Shown here one piece after another: positions 17,607-23,867 of a DNA stretch of 44,800 nt. Numbering within the stretch: position 1 is the stretch's first letter; every line of letters starts with the position of its first letter. The stretch comes from Chloroflexota bacterium. GTDB taxonomy: Bacteria > Chloroflexota > Dormibacteria > Dormibacterales > Dormibacteraceae. The position numbers were made by a program, and so were the translations under genes. Where the stretch lies: positions 1 through 44,800 of the forward strand of contig VBHN01000205.1 in NCBI GenBank assembly GCA_005881155.1. Reading direction: 5' to 3'. The notes under the pieces are model-generated. The model searched no databases. It was not told the DNA's origin and saw only the letters and a program-made list of their open reading frames with translations.

Positions 17607-18344
17607 TCAGGTGAGCTCCCGCACCGCTCGCTCGAGGCGGGCGGCCAGGTTGGCGTCTACTTCGCTGATTTCGCTCAGGAGGCAGTCGATCGCCACTCGG
17701 AACGCCCGCCTCAGCTCATCGGCGGCGATCGCCCGGACCAAGGCCTCGGCCGCGGCGGCGGTCACCTCGGCGGGCAGCAGATCCAGGCCCCGGCCCTGGG
17801 AGGTGGGAAGGCCGAGGCGCAGACAGGCGAGCGCGAGTGCCTGGTCGCGCACTCCGCTGACCATGTACTCGGCCTGCCAGAGCTTTCCGCGCTCGAGGCA
17901 GGAGCGGGCGTGCAGGGCGTGGAGCCAGCCCAGCCCGATCAGGTTCGAGGCGGTCGGTGCCGGCGGACGAGCCAGCTCGGCGGCGGAACCGAACAGCAGC
18001 CGGAAGGTCGGGGCGCGGGCGCCGAACTCGGCAGCTGGTGAGAAGGCGAGGTCGACCTGGAGCGTGCTGGGGAGCAGGAAGACCCGGTAGATCGAGGCTC
18101 CGACGGGGACGTCGAGGTGGTGGAGCACGCCATGATCGCGATACATCCGGTCGGTCCAGTCCGCCAGCACCTCCTGGAAGAGGGCGCCGTCCCCGATGCC
18201 GAAAGCAAGGTCGATGTCGGACCATTGGTCCTCGCTCCCAGCCGCGGCCGACCCGGTCAGCGCCCCGCCGGTTATCCGCGGGTCGGCGCGCGCGGCCGCC
18301 AGGAGGGCGGCCCGCAGGCGCTCCCGCTCGGCGGGCGTGTACAC
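17607..18344 (-). CDS. Nucleotidyltransferase domain protein
   Basis: A 245-residue protein with 'GGALTGSAAAGSEDQWSDIDLAF', the G-S plus D-x-D motif of the polymerase-beta superfamily, and a third acidic position near 'TLQVDLAFSP'. The C-terminal part is helical and Ala/Leu-rich and was not assigned to a family. GTG start. It is the first gene of a two-gene operon with the AadA-like protein; the two share fold but have different C-terminal domains, so they are not a simple duplication. Substrate unknown (antibiotic, nucleotide or protein). Confidence 0.8.
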   Translation of the reverse strand: MYTPAERERLRAALLAAARADPRITGGALTGSAAAGSEDQWSDIDLAFGIGDGALFQEVLADWTDRMYRDHGVLHHLDVPVGASIYRVFLLPSTLQVDLAFSPAAEFGARAPTFRLLFGSAAELARPPAPTASNLIGLGWLHALHARSCLERGKLWQAEYMVSGVRDQALALACLRLGLPTSQGRGLDLLPAEVTAAAAEALVRAIAADELRRAFRVAIDCLLSEISEVDANLAARLERAVRELT

Positions 18345-18492
18345 GGAACTCGGATTCTAGTCCCGCGCCAAAGAGAGTCCAGGGCCTGAAATCTGAAAGT
18401 CCGCTGACAGTGCGCACCTGCCCTCCGGCACCGAGCATTCGGCATCGAACTGCCTCTCGCTGAGGCGCCTGAAAACTAGGAGCGTGGATGAA
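18345..18492. other. Divergent intergenic region
   Basis: About 150 bases between the nucleotidyltransferase start and the next secreted protein. No ORF. It must carry promoters in both directions; no clear box pair was seen. Confidence 0.4.
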
Positions 18493-18963
18493 ATGCATCG
18501 CGGATTCCTATTCCTGAGCGCGGCTCTCGCCTTCGGCACTGCGGCACTGCTGCCGGTGGGCGCGGCTGCCAGCGGGGTGACCGCCCAGATCGGGCAGGCC
18601 AACCTGCAGTCGCGCGTGCTGGTCGTCGTCACCGTGAACGCCACCTGTCCAGCGCCTTTCTGGGATCCCAGCACCCAGACCATCGCCTATGAGGTGGTCA
18701 ACGCCAGCGTCGAGGAAGCGTCCGGCAAGGAGATCTCCCACGGTTTCGGCGGGGCGTCCGGCCAGTTCTTCAGCTGCGACAACAGCACGGTGGCGATCCC
18801 GGTTTCGGTGCTGGCCGACACCAATGGGCCTCCCTTCCACGGCGGCAGCGCCATCGTCACCGCTTCGGTCAGCGTCGTGGCCGGAACCTCTTGCGGGCCG
18901 GGCTGCTTCTACAACCTGGTCAGCCAGTCCGCGACCGACGGACCCCGGCCGGTCCATATCTGA
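18493..18963 (+). CDS. Small secreted protein, function unknown
   Basis: A 156-residue exported protein: signal peptide MHRGFLFLSAALAFGTAALLPVGAAA, then a beta-rich domain beginning 'SGVTAQIGQANLQSRVLVVVTV'. Four Cys (NATCPAP, FSCDN, CGPGC) suggest two disulfides. Family not recognised. The track begins at GTG 18484, but AGGAG at 18478-18482 is only 1 nt before that GTG and 10 nt before ATG 18493, so ATG 18493 is preferred. It ends before a strong hairpin shared with the convergent gene. Confidence 0.75.
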   Translation: MHRGFLFLSAALAFGTAALLPVGAAASGVTAQIGQANLQSRVLVVVTVNATCPAPFWDPSTQTIAYEVVNASVEEASGKEISHGFGGASGQFFSCDNSTVAIPVSVLADTNGPPFHGGSAIVTASVSVVAGTSCGPGCFYNLVSQSATDGPRPVHI

Positions 18964-18985
18964 CGGCGACCACTCGACTCGGCGG

Positions 18986-19017
18986 TCGGGGTTCGGGGCC
19001 GGCGCCCCGGACCTCGA
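18986..19017. terminator. Bidirectional hairpin terminator
   Basis: TCGGGGTTCGGGGC and GCCCCGGACCTCGA pair over 14 bp with only two G-U wobbles around a CGGC tetraloop. It lies between the stops of two convergent genes, 22 nt after one and 9 nt before the other. A pyrimidine-rich stretch (CCTCTTGTCTT) follows on the plus strand. Confidence 0.75.
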
Positions 19018-19026
19018 CCTCTTGTC

Positions 19027-19473
19027 TTACTCGCGTTCCCGCCTTCGATACCCGAGGCGTGGGTTCCAGGACTCGATCACGAGGTGGTCGTGGGCGTCGT
19101 TCAACCTCGTGATCACCGCCTCTTGAAGGTCGACCAGGAAGCGGTGCGCAGTGCCGTCGGATTCGACCTGGATCGCCCTGCCCGCAACCTTAGCCTCGCC
19201 CTTCCAGCCGCCCGGGTCGTCCGAGGGCGGATCGTCGGTCGGACCGTGGATGGCCAAGCGGGGGTCGCGGCGCAGGTCTTGCGCCTTGACCGCTCCGGGC
19301 ATCGACCCGATCCGCAGCTGTCCCTCAGCGAACTCCACCTCGGTCCCGCTGATGCGGGGGGAGCCGTCCCGGCGCAGGGTGGCCAGGGTCAGGTGCTTGC
19401 GGGAGGTCAGCAGCGCCCGCACCCGCGCGGCGAAATCGGACTCCACCGCCTCGAACTCGGCCCAGGACGCCAC
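19027..19473 (-). CDS. Pyridoxamine 5'-phosphate oxidase-like FMN/F420-binding protein
   Basis: About 148 residues of the split-barrel flavin-binding fold. Landmarks are 'FAARVRALLTSRKHLTLATLRRDGSPRISG', the family's opening helix and strands, then 'GSMPGAVKAQDLRRDPRLAI', which contacts the cofactor phosphate. It is probably a flavin- or F420-dependent reductase of unknown substrate. The track start (19515) adds 14 residues without family similarity; GTG 19473 is preceded by TATTCT after 8 nt, which would make it leaderless, and is chosen. The gene is divergent from a desaturase. Confidence 0.82.
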   Translation of the reverse strand: MASWAEFEAVESDFAARVRALLTSRKHLTLATLRRDGSPRISGTEVEFAEGQLRIGSMPGAVKAQDLRRDPRLAIHGPTDDPPSDDPGGWKGEAKVAGRAIQVESDGTAHRFLVDLQEAVITRLNDAHDHLVIESWNPRLGYRRRERE

Positions 19474-19481
19474 GGCGGGCA

Positions 19482-19530
19482 AGAATAGGCGTCCTAAACG
19501 CAACGGCTCCAGCAAAAAACCGCGTAGAGT
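19482..19530. promoter_or_regulatory. Divergent promoter region, PNPOx-like protein and desaturase
   Basis: Minus strand TATTCT (19482-19487) lies 8 nt before GTG 19473; plus strand TAGAGT (19525-19530) lies 8 nt before GTG 19539. Both fit -10 boxes of leaderless transcripts. No good -35 boxes were seen. Confidence 0.4.
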
Positions 19531-19538
19531 GCCATGTA

Positions 19539-20585
19539 GTGCAGCGGACCGGCGTCGAACCTGGAGCCGGGACTGAAGCAGCGGTCGCTCCTTCCGACTA
19601 CGCCCTGCTGAAGCGACGCGTCCGGGACGCCGGCCTGCTTCGCAAGCAGCCCTGGTACTACGCGCTCTGCATCTCCGCCAACCTCTCCATGCTGGCTGTC
19701 TGCCTGCTCCTGCTTGTCCTGCTCCACAATCCCTGGCTGCTGGCGCTCGACGCGGTCGCGCTGGGCCTGGTCTCCGGGCAGCTCGGGTTCCAGCTGCACG
19801 ACGCCGGGCACAAGCAGATGTTCGAGCGCATCTTCCTCAACGACCTGGTCGGCCTTTTCACGGCAAACGTGCTGCTCGGCATGAGCTACGGCTGGTGGGT
19901 CGACAAGCACAACCGCCACCACGCCAACCCCAACCACGTCGATGACGATCCGGACATCAACAACCTGGCGATCGCCTACAACCGCGCTCAGGCCCTGGAA
20001 CGAAAAGGCCCGATGCGCTGGCTGGCCGCCTACCAGGCCTTCGTCTTCTTCCCGATGCTCTTCCTGCTCGGGGTGAGCATGCACGCGTCCGGCATCGCCC
20101 ACCTGGTTTCGGCGAGGGCGCGCCGGCGCTGGCTGGAGACCGCGCTGCTGTCAGCCCACGCTGCGCTCTACTTCGGCCTCCTGCTCTTCTTCCTCGGTCC
20201 GTGGCTGGCCCTGCTCGTGATCGCCATCCACAAGGCGACCGCGGGCTTCTACCTGGCGTCGGTCTTCGCGCCCAACCACAAGGGCATGCCACAGGTTGAC
20301 GACAGCACCGAGCTCGACTTTCTCCGCTCCCAGGTGCTCACGGCCCGCAACGTGCGCGCCGGGGCGGCCACGGACCTTTGGTATGGATCGCTCAACTACC
20401 AGATCGAGCACCACCTCTTCCCGGCCATGCCGCGCAACCGGGTTCGCGCCGCCCACCGGCTGGTCAGGGAGTTCTGCGGCGAGGTCGGGGTGCCCTACTA
20501 CGAGACCTCGATGCTGCAGTCGTACCGGGAGCTGCTCGCCTTCCTGCACGACGTGGGCCGCCCACTCCGAACCGCCCAGGCGTAG
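19539..20585 (+). CDS. Acyl-lipid / front-end type fatty acid desaturase
   Basis: A 348-residue membrane di-iron enzyme that inserts double bonds into fatty acyl chains. All three His boxes are present: HDAGH (about residue 87), HNRHH (about 126) and QIEHH near residue 288. The Q in the third box is typical of front-end desaturases of the DesA3/linoleoyl-CoA class. Four or more hydrophobic segments flank the boxes (ISANLSMLAVCLLLLVLL, LFFLGPWLALLVIAI). GTG start. No electron-donor gene (ferredoxin, rubredoxin) is adjacent. The divergent flavin-fold protein could be unrelated. Confidence 0.92.
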   Translation: MQRTGVEPGAGTEAAVAPSDYALLKRRVRDAGLLRKQPWYYALCISANLSMLAVCLLLLVLLHNPWLLALDAVALGLVSGQLGFQLHDAGHKQMFERIFLNDLVGLFTANVLLGMSYGWWVDKHNRHHANPNHVDDDPDINNLAIAYNRAQALERKGPMRWLAAYQAFVFFPMLFLLGVSMHASGIAHLVSARARRRWLETALLSAHAALYFGLLLFFLGPWLALLVIAIHKATAGFYLASVFAPNHKGMPQVDDSTELDFLRSQVLTARNVRAGAATDLWYGSLNYQIEHHLFPAMPRNRVRAAHRLVREFCGEVGVPYYETSMLQSYRELLAFLHDVGRPLRTAQA

Positions 20586-20591
20586 TAGAAA

Positions 20592-20614
20592 CGGCGAGGC
20601 TTTCCGCCCCGCCG
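20592..20614. terminator. Hairpin terminator between convergent genes
   Basis: CGGCGAGGC and GCCCCGCCG form a 9-bp stem with one A-C mismatch and a TTTCC loop, just after the desaturase stop and before the convergent small gene. Confidence 0.55.
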
Positions 20615-20649
20615 CTCCAATCGGGTGTGATAGTCGGAGTCGAGGCCGG

Positions 20650-20799
20650 CTAGCGGCCCGCGGGCACGCTGCGCTTGACCATCTCCTGGATGAACTCGTG
20701 GCCCGCGTCGCGCAGGTCGGAGTCCGTGTAGCGATCGATCCAGGTCTGGCGCTCGCCGGGGACCGACAGGTTTCGCTTCTTGCCGTAGACCGGTTTCAT
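20650..20799 (-). CDS. Small hypothetical protein (49 aa)
   Basis: Not recognised. The track gives 83 residues from 20901, but a good ribosome site (GGAGGAAGAG) stands just before ATG 20799, giving a 49-residue charged, soluble protein: 'MKPVYGKKRNLSVPGERQTWIDRYTD', then 'DLRDAGHEFIQEMVKRSVPAGR'. The strong Shine-Dalgarno and clean reading frame argue that it is expressed. It follows the pseudokinase gene on the same strand. Confidence 0.6.
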   Translation of the reverse strand: MKPVYGKKRNLSVPGERQTWIDRYTDSDLRDAGHEFIQEMVKRSVPAGR

Positions 20800-20916
20800 T
20801 GGTTTCTCTTCCTCCGTTGGCGAAAGTTCGGGATTCCAGGCGAAGGTAAGGTCGAGGGCGACCGGCCGCCTATGACCGGCGGCACAGGCGGTGTGTGACA
20901 TTCGTCACCACCCGCG

Positions 20917-22071
20917 CTAACAGGTCCCGGGCGCGCTCCCCAGGACCACCGGCGTCGAGGCGGCCCGATCCGGAGTGCTGGAAACCGCGAGCAGCGCCTG
21001 GGCGCCGACCGCCGGCACCGCCACCGCACTCTGACTTTCGACGTGCGTCCAGCCCGGCTGGGCGGTGAAGGAGCCGGCGCCAACCTGCACCACCGATCCT
21101 CCGCAGAACTGGACCGACTCCACAGTCCAGGCGACCGAGCGCGGCCGTGGCGAAGGCGTGATCCAGACCTCGACCTGGACCAGGCACGAGGAACCGCCCT
21201 GGCAGGCGGGATCCAGCAGGCGCAGCCCGACGCTGCTGACCTGGCCCGCCGCGGCCGGCGCCAACAGCGGAATGGCCGGCTTCGAAACGGGCGTGCTCGG
21301 CGCCGGCTCCGGAGGCGCCACGTCCCGGACAGTGGCGGCAGCCGGCGCGGCCAGGGCGACCGTGGAGGAGGTCGCGCCGACGCGGCCGTGGTACCCGAGG
21401 GCCGCGCGCAGGCCGGACGGCGGAGAGAGCGCCACCAGGCCGGCGACCAGGGCTGCGGCGGCGCCCGCCCCGACCCAGCGTCCAAGCCGGCGCGGCGCGC
21501 GGCTTTCGGTTCGGCCGGCCGCCGGCGGCTGTGGGTCGGGAGCCGGGCTCTCGGTCGGACCCACGACCAGGTCCGCCAGCCGCTGACGGGCCTGCGCCTG
21601 CACGCGGCGGGTGGCCAGCCGGCCGGCGGCCTCCCAGAGCGCGAGGCGCGCATCGACGGCCGCGTAGATGGTCAGCCGCTTGCTGCGCGTGCCTCTGGCC
21701 ATCCGCCGCGCCAGCGCCTGGAGCGGCTTCTCGGTTCGGCCGGTGGTCCGCGAGTTCCGCCCCGCCGGCTCCTGGTCGAGCCTCAACCGCAGCATCGAGC
21801 AGAGGAGGACGCCGACCGCCTGGAGGTCGGAGGCCCGCAGCTGCGAGTCGGATTGCCCGGCCGGGGCCGGCCGGTTCGCGCCCAGGCGAACCGTGCCGTC
21901 GGCGTGGACGTGGACGTTTTCGGCCTCGAGGGAGCCGTGCCAAAGGCCGACCTGGTGGAGGGCCGCGACCGCGTCGAGGACGCTCATCGCGACCGCGACC
22001 GCGCACATCGGCGGCAGCTTGGCGCGCTCCAAGAGCGCAGCCAACAGCACACCCGGTTCCTCTGCCCCCAT
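20917..22071 (-). CDS. Membrane-anchored pseudokinase-like protein
   Basis: About 384 residues. The N-terminal half resembles the C-lobe of a Ser/Thr protein kinase: 'VLDAVAALHQVGLWHGSLEAENVHVHADGTVRLG' aligns with the catalytic-loop segment, but HRDLKPEN is replaced by HGSLEAEN and the DFG position reads GAN. There is no recognisable N-lobe, glycine loop or VAIK lysine. A single membrane helix (GAGAAAALVAGLVAL) near residues 200-220 leads to an Ala/Pro-rich extracellular linker and a C-terminal beta domain with Cys residues. Phosphotransfer is therefore unlikely; a binding or scaffold role is inferred. The track start is TTG 22083, but the predicted promoter places that codon upstream of the transcription start, so ATG 22071 is used. 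Confidence 0.75.
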   Translation of the reverse strand: MGAEEPGVLLAALLERAKLPPMCAVAVAMSVLDAVAALHQVGLWHGSLEAENVHVHADGTVRLGANRPAPAGQSDSQLRASDLQAVGVLLCSMLRLRLDQEPAGRNSRTTGRTEKPLQALARRMARGTRSKRLTIYAAVDARLALWEAAGRLATRRVQAQARQRLADLVVGPTESPAPDPQPPAAGRTESRAPRRLGRWVGAGAAAALVAGLVALSPPSGLRAALGYHGRVGATSSTVALAAPAAATVRDVAPPEPAPSTPVSKPAIPLLAPAAAGQVSSVGLRLLDPACQGGSSCLVQVEVWITPSPRPRSVAWTVESVQFCGGSVVQVGAGSFTAQPGWTHVESQSAVAVPAVGAQALLAVSSTPDRAASTPVVLGSAPGTC

Positions 22072-22085
22072 CACAGCCGACAAGT

Positions 22086-22114
22086 ACTCTATGCGGGGCC
22101 GCGCTCGCTTGTAA
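22086..22114 (-). promoter_or_regulatory. Predicted promoter of the pseudokinase gene
   Basis: On the minus strand TTACAA and TAGAGT are separated by exactly 17 nt. The predicted start is about 8 nt before ATG 22071, giving a very short leader. Confidence 0.55.
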
Positions 22115-22136
22115 ACCCCAAGATTCAGGAGGTTAC

Positions 22137-22385
22137 ATGAATAACGCGTCAGTCCTCTTCTCGGGCCTGGTGACAGCGCTCCTGGGCGTCGTCTTCCTGC
22201 TCCTCGCGTTCGAGACCTGGGCGCTCTTCAGCGGCCAGAAGCCGATCAGCGACTACGTCCATGCGACAGTCCATGCCTATCCGGGGCCCGCCTTCGTGGT
22301 CGCGGTCGTGATCGGAATGCTGATCGGCCACGTGCTCTGGGGCCCACCCGGCGCCCTCGGCGTGCGGCAGGGCCGGAGCCTCTGA
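22137..22385 (+). CDS. Small two-helix membrane protein, copy A
   Basis: An 82-residue protein hidden in a longer out-of-context ORF of the track. A perfect AGGAGGT lies 3 nt before its ATG. Two hydrophobic helices ('VTALLGVVFLLLAFETWALF' and 'AFVVAVVIGMLIGHVLW') flank a short loop. It is clearly homologous to the next gene: both have VGV/LGV-x-FLL, a Glu-Thr pair after helix 1, a GxxP loop and a closing G-M-L-x-G-H-x-x-W motif. Function unknown. It is divergent from the pseudokinase. Confidence 0.75.
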   Translation: MNNASVLFSGLVTALLGVVFLLLAFETWALFSGQKPISDYVHATVHAYPGPAFVVAVVIGMLIGHVLWGPPGALGVRQGRSL

Positions 22386-22388
22386 CCC

Positions 22389-22601
22389 GTGCATGTCACG
22401 GCTGAGGCCATCCTCTCCCTGCTGGCCACCGTCTTCGTGGGCGTGCTCTTCCTGCTAATGCTCGAAGAGACGCAGAGCATCGCCAGGGGGACCGACCCGA
22501 TGACCAGCCGGCTGCACGACCTCACCCGGCGCTTTCCTCGTGCGACCTACGCGCTGGCCGTCGTCCTGGGCATGCTGCTGGGCCACCTCTACTGGCCGTG
22601 A
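22389..22601 (+). CDS. Small two-helix membrane protein, copy B
   Basis: A 70-residue protein with GTG start 3 nt after the stop of copy A, so the two are co-translated. Helix 1 is 'LLATVFVGVLFLLMLEETQSI', helix 2 'TYALAVVLGMLLGHLYW'. The loop is more basic (RLHDLTRRFPRATY) than in copy A. The C-terminal G-H-L-x-W end resembles small membrane proteins seen in some actinobacterial phages, but no other phage gene is nearby, so this is only a resemblance. Confidence 0.7.
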   Translation: MHVTAEAILSLLATVFVGVLFLLMLEETQSIARGTDPMTSRLHDLTRRFPRATYALAVVLGMLLGHLYWP

Positions 22602-22611
22602 GCGCCGCCGG

Positions 22612-22809
22612 TCAGGCGGTCAGCTCGACCTTGAAAGCCGGTTCCTGACCCGCGAGCTGCCGGCCGGCCAGGATCAGCATTCCGCCGAGGCGGTAGCGAA
22701 GGCCCGCCGGACGCCGCCTCGCGGCCAGCGCGCGGCGCTCCCGGGCTGCCTGCGCCCGAAGCTCTCGAAGCTTGTTCGCGATGACCTCGCCGTAGGTGTA
22801 TTCGTTCAT
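22612..22809 (-). CDS. Small basic hypothetical protein (65 aa)
   Basis: The track begins at 22929, but GAGGAGGCAGAAGAG directly precedes ATG 22809 and gives a 65-residue protein, 'MNEYTYGEVIANKLRELRAQA' then an Arg-rich stretch and a mildly hydrophobic 'LGGMLILAGRQLAG'. The pattern (amphipathic basic helix, then a short apolar segment) is common in small unnamed actinobacterial proteins. Function unknown. Divergent from the WYL regulator. Confidence 0.6.
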   Translation of the reverse strand: MNEYTYGEVIANKLRELRAQAARERRALAARRRPAGLRYRLGGMLILAGRQLAGQEPAFKVELTA

Positions 22810-22878
22810 CTCTTCTGCCTCCTCTGCCTGCTCTTTGACAATCAAGACTCTACCGACGAATGCGGACAGCATCCGACC

Positions 22879-22884
22879 TATAAT
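22879..22884 (+). promoter_or_regulatory. -10 box of the WYL regulator gene
   Basis: A perfect TATAAT lies 14 nt before the ATG, implying a leader of about 7 nt. No good -35 box at 16-18 nt was found. Confidence 0.45.
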
Positions 22885-22898
22885 GTCGCAAGGCGAAT

Positions 22899-23867
22899 AT
22901 GGATCTTTCCGTCGGACGGCTCCTGACACTGCTCGAGCTGCTGCAGGCGCACCGCCGCCTTTCGGCCACCGAGATCGCCGCCCGGCTGGAGGTCGACAAG
23001 AGGACGGTGAGGCGTTACATCGCCGGTCTGCAGGAGATGGGCATCCCGGTCGAAGGCGAACGCGGGCGCGCCGGCGGCTACCGCCTGCGGCCGGGCTTCA
23101 AGCTGCCGCCGCTGATGTTCACCGACGAAGAGGCGGTCGCCCTGGTGCTAGGGCTGTTGGCCGTCCAGCGGCTGGGCCTGGTCCGCGAGGGCCAGGCGTT
23201 GAACGGCGCCATGGCCAAGCTCGACCGGGTCCTGCCCGACGGCCTGCGAAAGAAGGTCCAGGCGATGCAGGAGATGCTCGGCCTGGGCTTGAGCCCGGTT
23301 GCCCGCGGGTCGGCCGACGCTCAGACCGTGCTCACGATCAGCTCCGCGGCGCGGGACGGCAACCAGGTCAAGCTCGACTACCAGGCCGCGCAGGGCGCGA
23401 AGACGACGCGGGTCGTGGATCCCTACGGGATCGCCTTCCAGAGCGGCAACTGGTACCTCGTCGCGAACGACCACCTGCGCCAGGACCTGCGCACCTTCCG
23501 GCTCGACCGCATCCGGGCCGCCGAGGTCCTTCGGGACACCTTCGACCGGCCGGCCCGGTTCGACGTGGTCGCCCATGTCCAGCGCTCGATGGCGCTGCTC
23601 CCCTACGGGCTGACCGCGGAGGTCGTCCTGCACGTCTCCCTGGCCGAGGCACGGAAGCGGATCCCGCCCGCGCTGGGCACGCTGGAGCCCGCCCCTGAGG
23701 GCACGCTGCTGAGAATCGGGGCGGAGGACCTGGATTGGATCGCCCGCTTCCTGGCCGAGCTGCCCTGGAGCTTCACCGTGGTCAGCCCAACCGAGCTCCG
23801 AGGCGCGCTGCTCGAGGTGGCAGCCAGGCTGACCGCCAACGCGGGCCGCGGCGCGGCTCAGAGGTAG
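22899..23867 (+). CDS. WYL-domain transcriptional regulator (DeoR-type HTH)
   Basis: A 322-residue regulator. The N-terminal HTH is 'RRLSATEIAARLEVDKRTVRRYIAGLQEMGIPVEGERG', followed by 'GGYRLRPGFKLPPLMFTDEEAVAL', the classical junction to the WYL part. The WYL-type ligand domain covers about 130-210 ('VDPYGIAFQSGNWYLVANDH' carries the W-Y-L triplet, then 'LRTFRLDRI'), followed by a WCX-like C-terminal domain. Such proteins sense nucleic acid or nucleotide ligands and control stress, DNA-damage or defence genes. No defence genes lie next to it here. The 3' end overlaps the convergent secreted-protein gene by 10 nt. Confidence 0.93.
   Translation: MDLSVGRLLTLLELLQAHRRLSATEIAARLEVDKRTVRRYIAGLQEMGIPVEGERGRAGGYRLRPGFKLPPLMFTDEEAVALVLGLLAVQRLGLVREGQALNGAMAKLDRVLPDGLRKKVQAMQEMLGLGLSPVARGSADAQTVLTISSAARDGNQVKLDYQAAQGAKTTRVVDPYGIAFQSGNWYLVANDHLRQDLRTFRLDRIRAAEVLRDTFDRPARFDVVAHVQRSMALLPYGLTAEVVLHVSLAEARKRIPPALGTLEPAPEGTLLRIGAEDLDWIARFLAELPWSFTVVSPTELRGALLEVAARLTANAGRGAAQR

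Noticed and set aside
16754-18344. MNT/HEPN toxin-antitoxin or CBASS-type nucleotidyltransferase system
   Set aside because: The first protein is AadA/DUF4111-like and no HEPN partner, effector or CD-NTase-specific neighbour is present.
22137-22601. Prophage remnant
   Set aside because: Only the small membrane proteins look phage-like; there is no capsid, terminase, integrase or att site nearby.
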